A stretch of 47,076 nucleotides of DNA, taken from Nemertoderma westbladi. Taxonomy: Eukaryota; Xenacoelomorpha; Nemertodermatida; Nemertodermatidae. A program made the translations under genes and the position numbers. The DNA is taken from positions 1-47,076 of the forward strand of contig JAUCBJ010008035.1 in the NCBI GenBank assembly GCA_032718475.1, in the 5' to 3' direction. This document shows, one piece after another, positions 19,791 through 30,174 of this stretch. The notes beneath the pieces were generated by a model. The model was not told where the DNA came from and made no database searches. It saw only the letters and a program-made list of their open reading frames with translations. Position 1 is the first letter of the stretch; each line of letters starts with the position of its first letter.

Positions 19791-20852
19791 TTAAGTTGGG
19801 GAGTCCCTAGATGTGGGTTGGATTAGGGAAGTGGTCGTGGGAAGAGTTTCTTGCCTTCCATAGTTTCCGGAGAGCTCTCTGTCTCTTTCCAGTAAACATA
19901 AACGACCCACTGGGCGGTTGAGCTGTTGAGTCTCAAAGACTATCCCTGGTTTCTTAAAGTTACGCCGCATGACGACGAGTTCTACTGATCGCACCAAACC
20001 ATCGCTCGAGATATGAGTCTCGATGATACGTCCTGTTTGCCATCGCTTACGTGGGAGATCGGGGTCCACAATAAGCACCATGTCTCCAGCGCTGACGTTT
20101 TCTTGCTGCGCAAACCACTTAGTTCGAAGTTGTAGAGTGGGCAGGTAATGTTTCTCGAAATGGTCAGCGAAACGACGGGATAGCAACTGCATAAGTTGCC
20201 AGGTTCGACGACAGTACTCGTCTCCGTCTGTGATCTCCGATCGTGGGAGCATGGCTACGGGTTTCTTCAGTAGAAAGTGCGCGGGTGTTAGCGCTTCCAG
20301 GGAATCAGGACTTGAAGAGACTGGCATAAGCGGTCTTTCGTTGAGATAGGCGGCGATTTCCTCCATTAACGTCCGCAATAGTTCGTCGGTGAGATAAGCG
20401 CGACAAGGTACAATAAAGTGGAACGCAGTCTTCACGCTCCTAATCAATCTCTCCCAACTTCCTCCCCACCAAGGGGCGTCGGCGGCGTTGAAGGTCCAGC
20501 TAGACGCTGTTATCTTTAGCTGATCGTCCACCTGTCTTTTGTTCCAGTCCTTTACGTAAGCTTGAATTTCGTTGTTGGCGCCAATGAAGTTCGTTCCCTT
20601 ATCCGATCTCATCGTGTTACTGGTTCCGAAACGAGCGATCTGTCGTCGTAAACTCAACACGAAGCTGTTGGTGGATAGATCGTTTACCATATCGAGATGG
20701 ATAGCTCTACAAGTCATACAAACGAAGATGACACACCATCTCTTGACTATAGTCCGGGCACGATATACTTCAATAGGGCCAAATAAATCCACACCGGTAT
20801 TAGTAAAGGGTGGTTCATAGAAGCTTACTCTTTCCCTAGGTAATTCTGCCTC
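19791..20852 (-). CDS. Integrase catalytic core and C-terminal domain, continuing gag-pol after an in-frame TGA
   Basis: This is the direct in-frame continuation of the gag-pol frame. It includes 20 codons upstream of the first ATG (20,792), which already carry the conserved PFTNTGVDLFGP segment. The three catalytic acidic residues of the DDE core are visible: Asp in GVDLFGP, Asp in RSDKGTNF and Glu in GGSWERL. The C-terminal part (GDMVLIVDPDLPRKRWQTGR) is the DUF5641-type domain that ends BEL/Pao integrases. The domain strand-transfers the cDNA into host DNA. All landmarks are intact except that the TGA at 20,853-20,855 separates this part from the zinc-binding HHCC part. Without readthrough it would not be joined to the polyprotein. 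Confidence 0.9.
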   Translation of the reverse strand, partial: EAELPRERVSFYEPPFTNTGVDLFGPIEVYRARTIVKRWCVIFVCMTCRAIHLDMVNDLSTNSFVLSLRRQIARFGTSNTMRSDKGTNFIGANNEIQAYVKDWNKRQVDDQLKITASSWTFNAADAPWWGGSWERLIRSVKTAFHFIVPCRAYLTDELLRTLMEEIAAYLNERPLMPVSSSPDSLEALTPAHFLLKKPVAMLPRSEITDGDEYCRRTWQLMQLLSRRFADHFEKHYLPTLQLRTKWFAQQENVSAGDMVLIVDPDLPRKRWQTGRIIETHISSDGLVRSVELVVMRRNFKKPGIVFETQQLNRPVGRLCLLERDRELSGNYGRQETLPTTTSLIQPTSRDSPT

Positions 20853-23800
20853 TCACTGTGTCAAAGGCCTACTGAATGCTTTCCTACAGGGTATGCAGTT
20901 CCTAAGGACTTGGTTCAGAGCCCTACGGGGTTTATAAAAATAGAAGCGAGTTCGAATTTCGCTCAGAACTCGTTCTCTTCCAGCATGATACAGTTTGCTA
21001 TGAACATCTACAATCATCTTGATTTGTATGTCAAGATTTCTAATGAGTATGGGAAATTTAGTGTCAAAGGATAATGGGGCGTTGGTAAGCCTGCCTCCAA
21101 CACGTATTAACCCATCTATCATGGTACTAGAGAAGCGATCCCTTAAGCGCATCTGCGGATTTCTTAACAACAGGAAATACTTATCGGGATCTTCATAGCA
21201 TTGTAGGAGTCTCAGCATCTGTTTGTTGGTTTCATCATGCTCCTGGTAACTGATCTTCTCCTTTAGAAACCTGTCGGATATCTTGTATTTGGGAAGATCT
21301 TTAACAACATGGACTCGTGCAGACGTTGATGGAGCATCATCACTATTGGTCTTTGTCCCGGAGTAACGATGATGAAAACATCGTTTTAAATAGGTGACGG
21401 CTTTACAGAGCCGATTCCAGGAGCTGTAGTGACGTATCGCTCTCTGCAAGAGGGGTGAGAGTCCTTGCGCGATATCTGGTATTCCAGATTTCCAATCCTT
21501 GTCACGGATTTCCAAGACTTCTTTAGTCGTGGCGGTGGGTTTCTGATCCAAAGCATCCTCTCTGGAAGTAAATAATACAGATAGATCAACCGCAGGTTTA
21601 AACAACTTCGATTTACTCGCTCGAGTTTTGGGTTTAACTTTCTCCGCTCCCTTGGCCTGTCTGATCTCTGCTGTTGTGAGATGGGGAGGCCATTCTTCTT
21701 CTTCTCGGTAGAGAAAGTCGGGTCCACCTAACCATTCGGGAGTATTTACCAATTCCTTTGGAGTCGCTCCTCGGGAAGCGATGTCTGCTGGATTAATCGT
21801 TCCGGGGCAATGTCTCCATTGGTCCATCGTCGTGCGACTAAGTATGATGGCTACTCTGTTGGTAACGAAGACGCTGAACTGACAGACTTCATTGGTTATA
21901 TACTCTAACACGAGTAAAGCGTCGGTCCAATAGACAGTTTTCTCTAATGGATAGTTAATCTGTTCTGTTACATTCCGGCCGATGGCTCTAGCGTATAGAG
22001 CCGCTTTTAACTCCGCTCGAGGAACTTTCAACTTGTTGTTGATTAATGCCTTAGAAGTAACCAAGGCGACTTTGATTCCATCCGGAGTTTCCACTCTTAG
22101 ATAGGCTACTATACCTATTCCCATATCGCTGGCGTCTCCAAACACATGGAGTTGATAGGAATACGTAGGGAGAACATGACCAAAGTATGAACGGGAAATT
22201 ATAAAATGCTCGATAGCCGGCAGAGAATCTTCCCATTTCATCCACTTCTTTAATAATTCTCCCTTAAGTGGATCGTCCCATGAGTGGTTTTCAAGCCACA
22301 TTTGTTGTACCAAACTACGAGCAATCAATATAACTGGACTAATAAATCCCAATGGATCGAAATAAGTGCTCAGTATACTTAAGCAAATCCGTTTGGTTCG
22401 AACTGGATTATCTCGCTGTTTTAGCTGGAAAAACAGGATATCTCGCTCTGTGTCCCATTTCAAGCCGAGTGTCTTGGTTTCTGGCAGATCATCTTTGATC
22501 AGATCTAGATCTTTCGCCCCTCGATCTTCCGCAGGGATCGACTCCAGAAACTCACGGGAGTTGCTGGTGAATTTCGTTAATCGAAACCCACCTCTTTTTA
22601 AGCACTCTACCGTTCCTTTAGCGACCTCAATGGCTTCCTCAACTGATGGAAGGGACTTCAGATTGTCGTCCATGTATATGTCTCGCTTGATGTTGTCGAT
22701 CACTTCCTTAGAGAAGGCCTCTCGGTTGTCCTCTGCAGTGGTACGCACTACCGAACAGGCGTTGGAAGGGCTTGAGATTATCCCAAAGGCCTGGATGGTC
22801 ATCCAGTACTCCACCGGTTTCTGGTTGAGGTCTCCTTCGGGCCACCACAGAAATCGTAGACTATCTCGATCCCTATCTAACACTTTGACTTGTAAGAACA
22901 TGCCTTCTATATCGGAGGCGAAAGCAATCGAATATTGTCTCAATCTTAAAAGAATTCCCAACAAAGATTGAAGTAAGTTGGGTCCGGGTAACAATTCAGA
23001 GTTAAGGGATTGACCCATGTAAAGAGCGGAGCCATCAAACACTACTCTCACTTCATGTGGTTTACCGGGTTTAGGAACGTAATGGTGAGTTAAGTAATAC
23101 GTTCTTTCAGTCACAGGTGTTTCTTCCGGTACTCTCTCCGCGTATCCCTTACTAATAAATTTCTCCAGCTGTGTTTGATACATTTCTTTAGCTGAAGAAT
23201 TAGCCGTAAGGCGTCGATGGAGTTGCGCGATTCTTTTTTCCGCCAAGGGCCTGTTATTGATGAACTTCGGTTCTCTCTTGCGGAAAGGTAGACCGACTTC
23301 ATACCTACCTTGATCTTTGAGGAAACGTGTAGTTGTCTCTTGGATCTGCTTGGCCCTTTCCTCTTCCACCGATAAGGCTTTATCGTAGGAATTGGGCTCT
23401 ACTGCCTCTTGCGTAAAGAATCGTACGGCATGTTCATCTCGAGTCTTGGCATTACAACGCTCAATGACGGCATTTAACTCGTCGTTATAAGCTTCTCGTT
23501 CAGATGGATAAAGAAGTTGACATAAGTTCACTTGGTTTTGCCAAGCCTCGTTTTCCTTAAGGAGATCGATGGTATTCTCCTCATCAAAAAGCTGGTGAAC
23601 GTCGTCGTTATCTGAGGAGTATGGGGTTCCCTCAGTTAAATCGTCTCCCTCACTAGTATCATCTTCCCATTCACTCACCTGGCAGACGCGCTCTTGCGGT
23701 AGTCTTTCTCTGAGTGTTCTACGGGAAGGGCCAGTAAAGTACCAACCTACTCTAGTTCTTACCGCATAGGTCTGTAGTGGCTGCGGTTGAGCAGGCCGTT

Positions 23801-26800
23801 TCTCTAATGTCTCCAGCGCCTCATGCGCGTTTTGGCCGATGAGTATTTGCACTCCAGGATAATCAGTCTGGAATCGAGGTATCTTAAGATGTTGGATGCT
23901 CTCATCCTCGTCCCAATTATAAAGGTCTGCTTGAGTAGTAGCGAAGTTCTTTATAGCCACCATTTTCACTGACCTTATGCTATGTTCTCCTAGTTCGTCC
24001 TGTGGGGTGGACAACGCGCCTACATAATAATCAGCTGTTACTGTAGATTTCCAAACTTGCATAATGCCTGACATGTTTAGCTTAGTTCGGAACTTGGGTT
24101 GTCCAGCAAATATGTCTTCGGCTAGCTCTTTGTCGATGAATGTTCCTGTACTACCGGAGTCAAGGAGGGCGTTCACTACATAACTCCTTTTAGGTCCGTG
24201 AACCCTTACTTGCACCACAGGAAACTCTCGGATCCCTACATTGGAAGATGGCTCTTTCCAAGATGGTTGTCGATCAGAAGTAGTTAGAGTGAGGTCGCTG
24301 TCTGTATCTTTTTCATATGTGAGTGCTCGATACACTGCGGTATTTATCATGTAACAGGATTCGTTTTCGTCGGAGAACTCGTCCGTATAGAATCCTTCCA
24401 TCTCAGATTGATCAGTGTCGTTCACATCACTGAATTGGACATGCAGTTCGGAATCACTTACCTGATTCGGACTATTTCGATCGAATTCAGCGTGCAACAA
24501 GATATGATGTTTCGCACCACACTTTGCACACCTTATGTCTGAGTAACAGGTTCGCCGTTGGTGTCCTTGTCTGAGGCAATTATAACATAACCGCTTATCC
24601 CACATGACTTCTCGTCTCTCCGTTAATGATTTCTTCAGGAATTCATCACACATATTCAAACGGTGGGTCCCGTCACATAGCGCACATTTCGGTTTGATGT
24701 TACTTACCTTATTTTGGGTGACATTGTGCACTCTCGTTCTTTCTTCGGGCTTTCTCACCTGAATTATCTTGGGAGACGTAGGAGGAGTTTTTCTTACCTG
24801 TTCTCTCTTGTCATTGGATCGAGACTTAAATTTACTTCCCTGTTCGTTAGGTGTTTTATTGACATAATAAGATCTTTCAGTGTCTTTCCCGCTATCCTCC
24901 TCTTGGGAAGCTTGGCTTTCGCCGTCGTCGGTATAACACACTGGTGTTACCTTTCTTCTGGAGACGGGTTTCTCACTTACCTTGTTTTCCGATGTCTTCT
25001 CTCTGGACTGCTTTATGAGCTGTAATTTCACTTCGCCATCCAAGAATGTCATGAGATCAGTCATGGTAGGGTCTCGTTGTTGTTGTTCCATCATGTATAA
25101 CACCTTTTTGTCCCAGCGTGTACCTACTCCACCCTTCGGTAAAGTAGAAGCCACTGCTCTAATAACCATAGCACTCTGATACTCATGAGACTTACCTAGC
25201 CAATCTAATTGTCTGCAGATCTCCTGAATTTCATCGGAAAACTCTATAATCCCGTTGCTAATAAACTTTCGGGGCGCTACCAACTTTGCATACAAATACC
25301 CAGCTATGTTATTCCTATTACCATACCTGATGTTTAGTGTATCCCAAACTTGTCTTAATCCGTCTGGATGTCCAATAAACTTTAACGCCATTAACTTGGG
25401 AGATCCTTCCAAGCACTCTATGAGGAATCTAAGTTTCTCTCCATTAGATAGTACAGAGTTCTGTATGTTATCTTTGTAATATTCATTAAAAGGTAACCAT
25501 TTCATCTCATCTCCATTGAACTTGACGATCTCTCCCACCTTCACCGCTTGCCGGGCTTCGGTTCTAGCCATTTGACGCGTAAAACTTTCTTGGGCCATCG
25601 TGTTATTTAATATCGAGTTATCGGTATATAAATTTCTCGGATTATGATCAGGTCTATAGGGAATGTCATTATCAACAGGTCTATAATTACCCTTAATAGG
25701 GTTCACTATAGGAGTTTCTACTTCGCTAGCAGTATATATGCGTGTAGGCTCCACACCTTGCGCATGAGATACTTCAGACCTAACAGGTTGACACATTGTT
25801 ACCAAGGGTGGTGGTATACCCCTTTGTGCATTTACTAATTTATCGCGTTCTAGCGCGATACTTTGCTGCACTTCTTGCAACTCTAGCCTACTTTCCCTTA
25901 CTGTGCCCTTGAATTGCTGAACAGTCTCCTGCATCTGCCCGAGCAGGAGATCCATCCCCCGCCGTCTCTCGTCCACCCATTCGATCGCCGAAGCGGGAGT
26001 CGCCAACGTTGTAGCGGGCGGACGAGGGACAACGGGCGACAAATCATGAATATTTCGCTCGGGGTCCAGGACCTGAACTGTCTCCTGGGCAGTTCTACTG
26101 GGCACAGGTAGCTTAGTGCTATGCAGAGGGAATTTAGGGGTAGCTTCAGGGAGCACAGGTGTGTCTATCACCGAAGGGGTGATTTCAAGAACAGGCCTAA
26201 TTATTTCAGGCTCATCTACTATAGTAGGGAGTCTTTCTATTTTAATTATTTGGTCTGTGGGCTCTGTACTACCTAAGTTGGTATTATTTAGTTGCCTTCT
26301 AACAGCTGGAGGCAAATCAGGCAATTTCTGACGGTGGAATGTTCTTTTACGTCTGCTTAGACGAGATCTATTTCCTTTGCCTTCAGTATCGGTGGTATCG
26401 CCTTCTTCAGATGATGTATATCCCTGTCTTTTGGGAGTAGATCGATTCATCATCTGCATATTACTAGCTGTTAACTGTTTATTTATGCAGTCTTGATTCT
26501 CCTGAATGTTTTCCAATTCTAATTGGGTGATTTCTTCAGTCGCTCTCCGTTCGGCTTCGGCCACTGCCTCTGCGGCCTTTCTTTCAGCCTCGGCCGCCTT
26601 TCTTTCTGCCGCTGCCGCTGCCGCTGCCGCTGCCGCTGCCGCTGCCGCTGCCGCTGCCGCTGCCGCTTTTCTTTCAGCTTCGGCCGCTTTTGCCTCTGCC
26701 GCTGCTTCTGCCGCTGCCGCTTTTCTTTCTGCTTCTGCAGCTACCACTGCTGCTTTCTTTCTGTCTTCTATACGTTTTTTCTTTACTTGTTCTTCTTGGA

Positions 26801-27932
26801 CTCGTGTCAGGCGGAGTTGTTCATCAAATTTAGCCTGATTCGCAGCCCTCATTTCCACATCGATGGCATCCAACACACGCTGAGTTCCTTCGTTATTAGG
26901 GCTAAGTCCATCTAACCTTCTCCTCAACTCGTCATCACCTAAAAAACGTTGATAGTCTGACAGATAGATGTCAATGGCATCCCTCTTATGCGGTTTCTCT
27001 GCCGTCGCTTCACTTTCCACTTGGGAAAAAGTAGCGTCTGTTGATTCTCCATGGGTGGAGCGCTCCTCCAGCTGAGCTTTCCACTGAGCTGTTCCTTGAA
27101 CCTGGCGACTCACCCGTTGAAACCAAGTCTTTACGGCAACTTGCAACGACGTGTCTTGTCTTCTTTTAGAAGCCTCTTCAAAGGCTGATAATATTAGCCT
27201 GATTCGCAGAATTCTTTCTCTAACTTGATAAAGCAGTTGTCCCTGCTCTTGAGGTCCTTGAGGTTGTTGTAACAGTTGTTTTTCTACTCGCTCCATAGAG
27301 CTGAAGAATCCCTGTGCGTATCCGGCTGCGGACCTCTTCCACACAGCTGGATCGATGGTTTCCTTGGCTACTCCCATCCGGTGTATGTCTTCCCAGGCAG
27401 CTTCTGATAAATCAAACGGGAGTCCGGGTCCGGGGAAGTTCCATTGCGACTCGACCATGGACTTCAGTTCTTCCCTTGTGTATCCAGCATAACTATCTTT
27501 AGTTGAGCGCTGACTTCTCGCCCAATCGATCTGGTGTTCTTCCACCGCAATCAATAACCTAGTGAGTACGGCTGCAGGAAGGATGAGAAGGGGATCCGAA
27601 TAAACCGCATCCGTCATCCTTGCTCCGCGCTCGGGTGTCAGTTCTACAGTATCTTCACTACTGGAGCTGTCGGGCCGCTGAGAAATAATTTCTTGGCTCA
27701 CGGGTTGTTGCTGTTCCGCTGCTTCTTGGTCCCGCTTGACCTGAGCTCGAGTGCCTATGATAGACCTACGATGTTGGACCAGCCTAGGTTCTGTTATTAC
27801 TACAGGAGGGATGACCTTCCTCACAGTGGGAGGTGAACTGAACTTACGACTAGACGGTTCTACGCCTCTATCTGAGTCGCAGATAGTTACATCTAATAAA
27901 CTGTCTGACAGGTTCTGCTTAGTATCAGACAT
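20853..27932 (-). CDS. gag-pol: BEL/Pao gag-pol polyprotein (gag, protease, RT, RNase H, integrase zinc domain)
   Basis: The 2,359-codon frame shows the BEL/Pao order. Residues 1-780 form an unusually long N-terminal gag region with coiled-coil-like Ala/Glu/Lys/Arg-rich sequence and a poly-Ala run near 421-441. At about 787-917 is the DUF1759-type gag core (IVKFNGDEMKW, EKLRFLIECLEG). At about 1080-1150 are Cys/His motifs (CALCDGTH, CYNCLRQGHQRRTC, CAKCGAKHH). The aspartic protease (ALLDSGSTGTFI) is near 1257. The RT has SDIEGMF and the catalytic YMDD near 1751. RNase H has VFGDASDMG near 1934, WTDA, and NPADIASRG. The integrase HHCC zinc motif (HSKLYHAGRERV ... CIPCRKAF) is near 2312. The ATG context (AAACATGT) is acceptable. 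The frame stops at a TGA inside integrase; the catalytic core follows in the same frame. Gag and pol share one frame, as is usual for BEL/Pao. Confidence 0.95.
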   Translation of the reverse strand: MSDTKQNLSDSLLDVTICDSDRGVEPSSRKFSSPPTVRKVIPPVVITEPRLVQHRRSIIGTRAQVKRDQEAAEQQQPVSQEIISQRPDSSSSEDTVELTPERGARMTDAVYSDPLLILPAAVLTRLLIAVEEHQIDWARSQRSTKDSYAGYTREELKSMVESQWNFPGPGLPFDLSEAAWEDIHRMGVAKETIDPAVWKRSAAGYAQGFFSSMERVEKQLLQQPQGPQEQGQLLYQVRERILRIRLILSAFEEASKRRQDTSLQVAVKTWFQRVSRQVQGTAQWKAQLEERSTHGESTDATFSQVESEATAEKPHKRDAIDIYLSDYQRFLGDDELRRRLDGLSPNNEGTQRVLDAIDVEMRAANQAKFDEQLRLTRVQEEQVKKKRIEDRKKAAVVAAEAERKAAAAEAAAEAKAAEAERKAAAAAAAAAAAAAAAAAAAAERKAAEAERKAAEAVAEAERRATEEITQLELENIQENQDCINKQLTASNMQMMNRSTPKRQGYTSSEEGDTTDTEGKGNRSRLSRRKRTFHRQKLPDLPPAVRRQLNNTNLGSTEPTDQIIKIERLPTIVDEPEIIRPVLEITPSVIDTPVLPEATPKFPLHSTKLPVPSRTAQETVQVLDPERNIHDLSPVVPRPPATTLATPASAIEWVDERRRGMDLLLGQMQETVQQFKGTVRESRLELQEVQQSIALERDKLVNAQRGIPPPLVTMCQPVRSEVSHAQGVEPTRIYTASEVETPIVNPIKGNYRPVDNDIPYRPDHNPRNLYTDNSILNNTMAQESFTRQMARTEARQAVKVGEIVKFNGDEMKWLPFNEYYKDNIQNSVLSNGEKLRFLIECLEGSPKLMALKFIGHPDGLRQVWDTLNIRYGNRNNIAGYLYAKLVAPRKFISNGIIEFSDEIQEICRQLDWLGKSHEYQSAMVIRAVASTLPKGGVGTRWDKKVLYMMEQQQRDPTMTDLMTFLDGEVKLQLIKQSREKTSENKVSEKPVSRRKVTPVCYTDDGESQASQEEDSGKDTERSYYVNKTPNEQGSKFKSRSNDKREQVRKTPPTSPKIIQVRKPEERTRVHNVTQNKVSNIKPKCALCDGTHRLNMCDEFLKKSLTERREVMWDKRLCYNCLRQGHQRRTCYSDIRCAKCGAKHHILLHAEFDRNSPNQVSDSELHVQFSDVNDTDQSEMEGFYTDEFSDENESCYMINTAVYRALTYEKDTDSDLTLTTSDRQPSWKEPSSNVGIREFPVVQVRVHGPKRSYVVNALLDSGSTGTFIDKELAEDIFAGQPKFRTKLNMSGIMQVWKSTVTADYYVGALSTPQDELGEHSIRSVKMVAIKNFATTQADLYNWDEDESIQHLKIPRFQTDYPGVQILIGQNAHEALETLEKRPAQPQPLQTYAVRTRVGWYFTGPSRRTLRERLPQERVCQVSEWEDDTSEGDDLTEGTPYSSDNDDVHQLFDEENTIDLLKENEAWQNQVNLCQLLYPSEREAYNDELNAVIERCNAKTRDEHAVRFFTQEAVEPNSYDKALSVEEERAKQIQETTTRFLKDQGRYEVGLPFRKREPKFINNRPLAEKRIAQLHRRLTANSSAKEMYQTQLEKFISKGYAERVPEETPVTERTYYLTHHYVPKPGKPHEVRVVFDGSALYMGQSLNSELLPGPNLLQSLLGILLRLRQYSIAFASDIEGMFLQVKVLDRDRDSLRFLWWPEGDLNQKPVEYWMTIQAFGIISSPSNACSVVRTTAEDNREAFSKEVIDNIKRDIYMDDNLKSLPSVEEAIEVAKGTVECLKRGGFRLTKFTSNSREFLESIPAEDRGAKDLDLIKDDLPETKTLGLKWDTERDILFFQLKQRDNPVRTKRICLSILSTYFDPLGFISPVILIARSLVQQMWLENHSWDDPLKGELLKKWMKWEDSLPAIEHFIISRSYFGHVLPTYSYQLHVFGDASDMGIGIVAYLRVETPDGIKVALVTSKALINNKLKVPRAELKAALYARAIGRNVTEQINYPLEKTVYWTDALLVLEYITNEVCQFSVFVTNRVAIILSRTTMDQWRHCPGTINPADIASRGATPKELVNTPEWLGGPDFLYREEEEWPPHLTTAEIRQAKGAEKVKPKTRASKSKLFKPAVDLSVLFTSREDALDQKPTATTKEVLEIRDKDWKSGIPDIAQGLSPLLQRAIRHYSSWNRLCKAVTYLKRCFHHRYSGTKTNSDDAPSTSARVHVVKDLPKYKISDRFLKEKISYQEHDETNKQMLRLLQCYEDPDKYFLLLRNPQMRLRDRFSSTMIDGLIRVGGRLTNAPLSFDTKFPILIRNLDIQIKMIVDVHSKLYHAGRERVLSEIRTRFYFYKPRRALNQVLRNCIPCRKAFSRPLTQ
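26610..26670 (-). repeat. GCNGCN microsatellite encoding poly-Ala in gag
   Basis: A GCCGCT/AGCGGC hexanucleotide run in the gag frame encodes about 20 consecutive alanines, flanked by AERKAAE-type repeats. Length variation of such runs is common between copies. Confidence 0.85.
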
Positions 27933-28068
27933 GTTTATGTGTACAGTTGAATGTCTACTGCTGTATTACAGTCTGAGCAAGTCTAGTAACTCAGTATTAA
28001 CTGCTAGCCTAGTAATTAATTACCGATACTGCTACTCAGTGTAGTGTGATATATATAATATATTAGAA

Positions 28069-28313
28069 TACCGGTATGCTTATAGTATATATAACTATAT
28101 AAGTATTATTACAGACTAGGTTTATCACAGAATACCGGTATAATTTTAGCACAAAGATATATAAATATATAATAGGCCTATCGGGAATACCGGTATACAG
28201 CTTACAGTTTGAAGTATATATAATTCTGGACTAGAATTAATTACAAGTACCGGTATAATTTCAGCCTAAATTTATAGAAATAAAGATAATAGGCCTATCG
28301 TAAATACCGGTAT
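28069..28313 (-). repeat. Imperfect repeats with TACCGGTAT anchors
   Basis: Five TACCGGTAT motifs begin near 28,070, 28,133, 28,188, 28,248 and 28,305, spaced 55-63 bp. Alternate spacers resemble each other: two contain ATAGGCCTATCG before the next anchor. The true unit is therefore a dimer of about 117 bp. Confidence 0.75.
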
Positions 28314-29253
28314 ATCAATTATTTTAAATAATTGAATTTCTGAATTTTAGGGTTACTTGGTTACTTTACTTACTTTATTACCGTTATTTGAGCAGTAATC
28401 CAACTGATATTGAGACCTAATGGTTGTATGGTAGGCCTACTATTTATAAATCGTTAGATTTGATTTATAATATATATATACCCGTTTTAATGGGTTTTGT
28501 CAATGTTTGAAATAAATGTTATTATTTCTGGGGAGTAATCACTACACAAAGCGGTGCGCTTTCAGTGAAGTGTTACTTATAGGACACTAAAACAAATAAT
28601 GCTAATTTACCTAAGTTACTTAATACTACAAATTACGTACAATTCGGGTGAGATTACAATCTCTAAATAAACACAAAAATTTACAAAAAACACAAAATAC
28701 GAATTTTCAGGGTAATTTTACAAGAAGTCTACAAACCAGCCTAACAAAGGGTTAGAAATCTGGTTATTACAACGGACAGGGTACTGCGGTATTTGAAAAT
28801 AATACGTAGTAGTAAATACACTGCGTTGTCCAGATAGGAAAATACCACCGCCTGACGACCTATAGCCGTATCGCTATAGGTACTACGTTATGTATCACGG
28901 AGTGTTCCTACCTAGAAGTTAATAGAGCTAATCGAACGTGCCTATCAACCACTTTACAACACAAATATAATGCCTACACTAATTACTTTCGGAAAGCACT
29001 GTACACTAAACCCTAAATTAGGTACGAGTACTTGTACAACATATAATCAGTAGTTAAATATACTTGAACAGCTAAAAGAACCACGGCATCTGCTGGAGTG
29101 ACCGGTGCACAAAATCACCAGTCTTTACCTACGCCAAGCAGCCCGTGTAGTACCGGGGTTAATTTAACTATAGCGGTATGTATAACAAACACAATTATTG
29201 TAGGAACAAACTTGGGGAATGAATGTTGCGAATAATCGCATAAACTCTGAATA

Positions 29254-29830
29254 ATAAATATTACGCTACGCGTACAAACCACTCAAACAAAATGCAGACC
29301 AAATACTGACAGACTACTATCAAGCCTAAATAAACTACAGGACATGCAGACTCCGAAATGATTAGGTAGTATGCGTTCTAACCCAGTAGCACGACTTATT
29401 CTTTAGATGGGGGTTTACCTTACAGCTTTGGCTGCCCCTACTTCCTAACCGTTCTTTATCGGACAGAGGCTCTACACACACTGCAATCCGTTCAGACCTA
29501 ATAACAGCCAGACAACTATCCAGCCTACAAATTATCTAAATAAATATTATACGCTACCTGTACAGACTACACAAACAAAGTACAGACTAAACGATGGCAG
29601 ACTACTCTCAAGCCTAAATAAACTACAGGACATGCAGACTCCGAAATGATTAGGTAGTATGCGTTCTAACCCAGTAGTACGACTTATTCTTTAGTTGGGG
29701 GTTTACCTTACAGCTTTGGCTGCCCCTACTTCCTAACCGTTCTTTATCGGACAGGTGATCTACACACACTGCAATCCGTTCGGACTTAACAGCAATCAGA
29801 CAACAGCCCAGCCTACAAATTGTCTGTACA
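29254..29830 (-). repeat. 288-bp tandem duplication in the leader
   Basis: Two adjacent copies at an offset of 288 bp share long identical stretches, for example CAAGCCTAAATAAACTACAG at 29,321 and 29,609, and the region around TTTAGNTGGGGGTTTACC. Edges diverge. The duplication is inside the element and is therefore likely part of the family structure. Confidence 0.85.
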
Positions 29831-30000
29831 ATATGATCAGGCTTACACGCCTTCTGTTCAATACTGGCCTACAAACAAATAAAACTGACAGAAATAAGTA
29901 AGCTCCAAAAGAAACAAGGGGTGTACAGTCCCTAATCTCTTAAACAGCCTACCGGTATACAATAATCAAATCGAATAATACTAATGTACTTATACGGGAA

Positions 30001-30126
30001 GTACCAGTTAGGACAGTTGGGCCTACGGACCTACAGAAGTACCGGTTCTGGCAGTTGGACCTACGGACCTACGGCAGTACCGGTTCTGGCAGTTGGGCCT
30101 ACTGACCTACAGATGTACCGTTCAGG
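30001..30126 (-). repeat. 38-bp tandem repeat, 3 copies plus partial
   Basis: Units start at 30,001, 30,039 and 30,077 with GTACC at the start and CAGTTGG near the middle. A partial unit follows at 30,115. They lie close to the 5' LTR, in the region that normally holds packaging or priming signals. Confidence 0.85.
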
Positions 30127-30151
30127 TTTACCGGTTGACCGGTACTTTCAA

Positions 30152-30174
30152 CTTTATTGCTTACTGCAATAAAG
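30152..30174 (-). other. Perfect 9-bp hairpin next to the 5' LTR
   Basis: CTTTATTGC and GCAATAAAG pair perfectly around the 5-nt loop TTACT. The hairpin ends 16 nt inside the 5' LTR boundary, where a primer-binding site is expected. No TGG-initial PBS abuts the LTR: the minus strand begins ATAACGGATATTGC. Confidence 0.65.

Noticed and set aside
20853-20855. Programmed readthrough or selenocysteine at the integrase TGA
   Set aside because: The 3' context (GAG) is not a known UGA readthrough signal and there is no visible SECIS. A simple nonsense change is the default explanation.
22366-22971. 201-codon plus-strand frame opposite pol
   Set aside because: It is antisense to the conserved RT region. 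Its openness follows from the codon bias of the real minus-strand gene.
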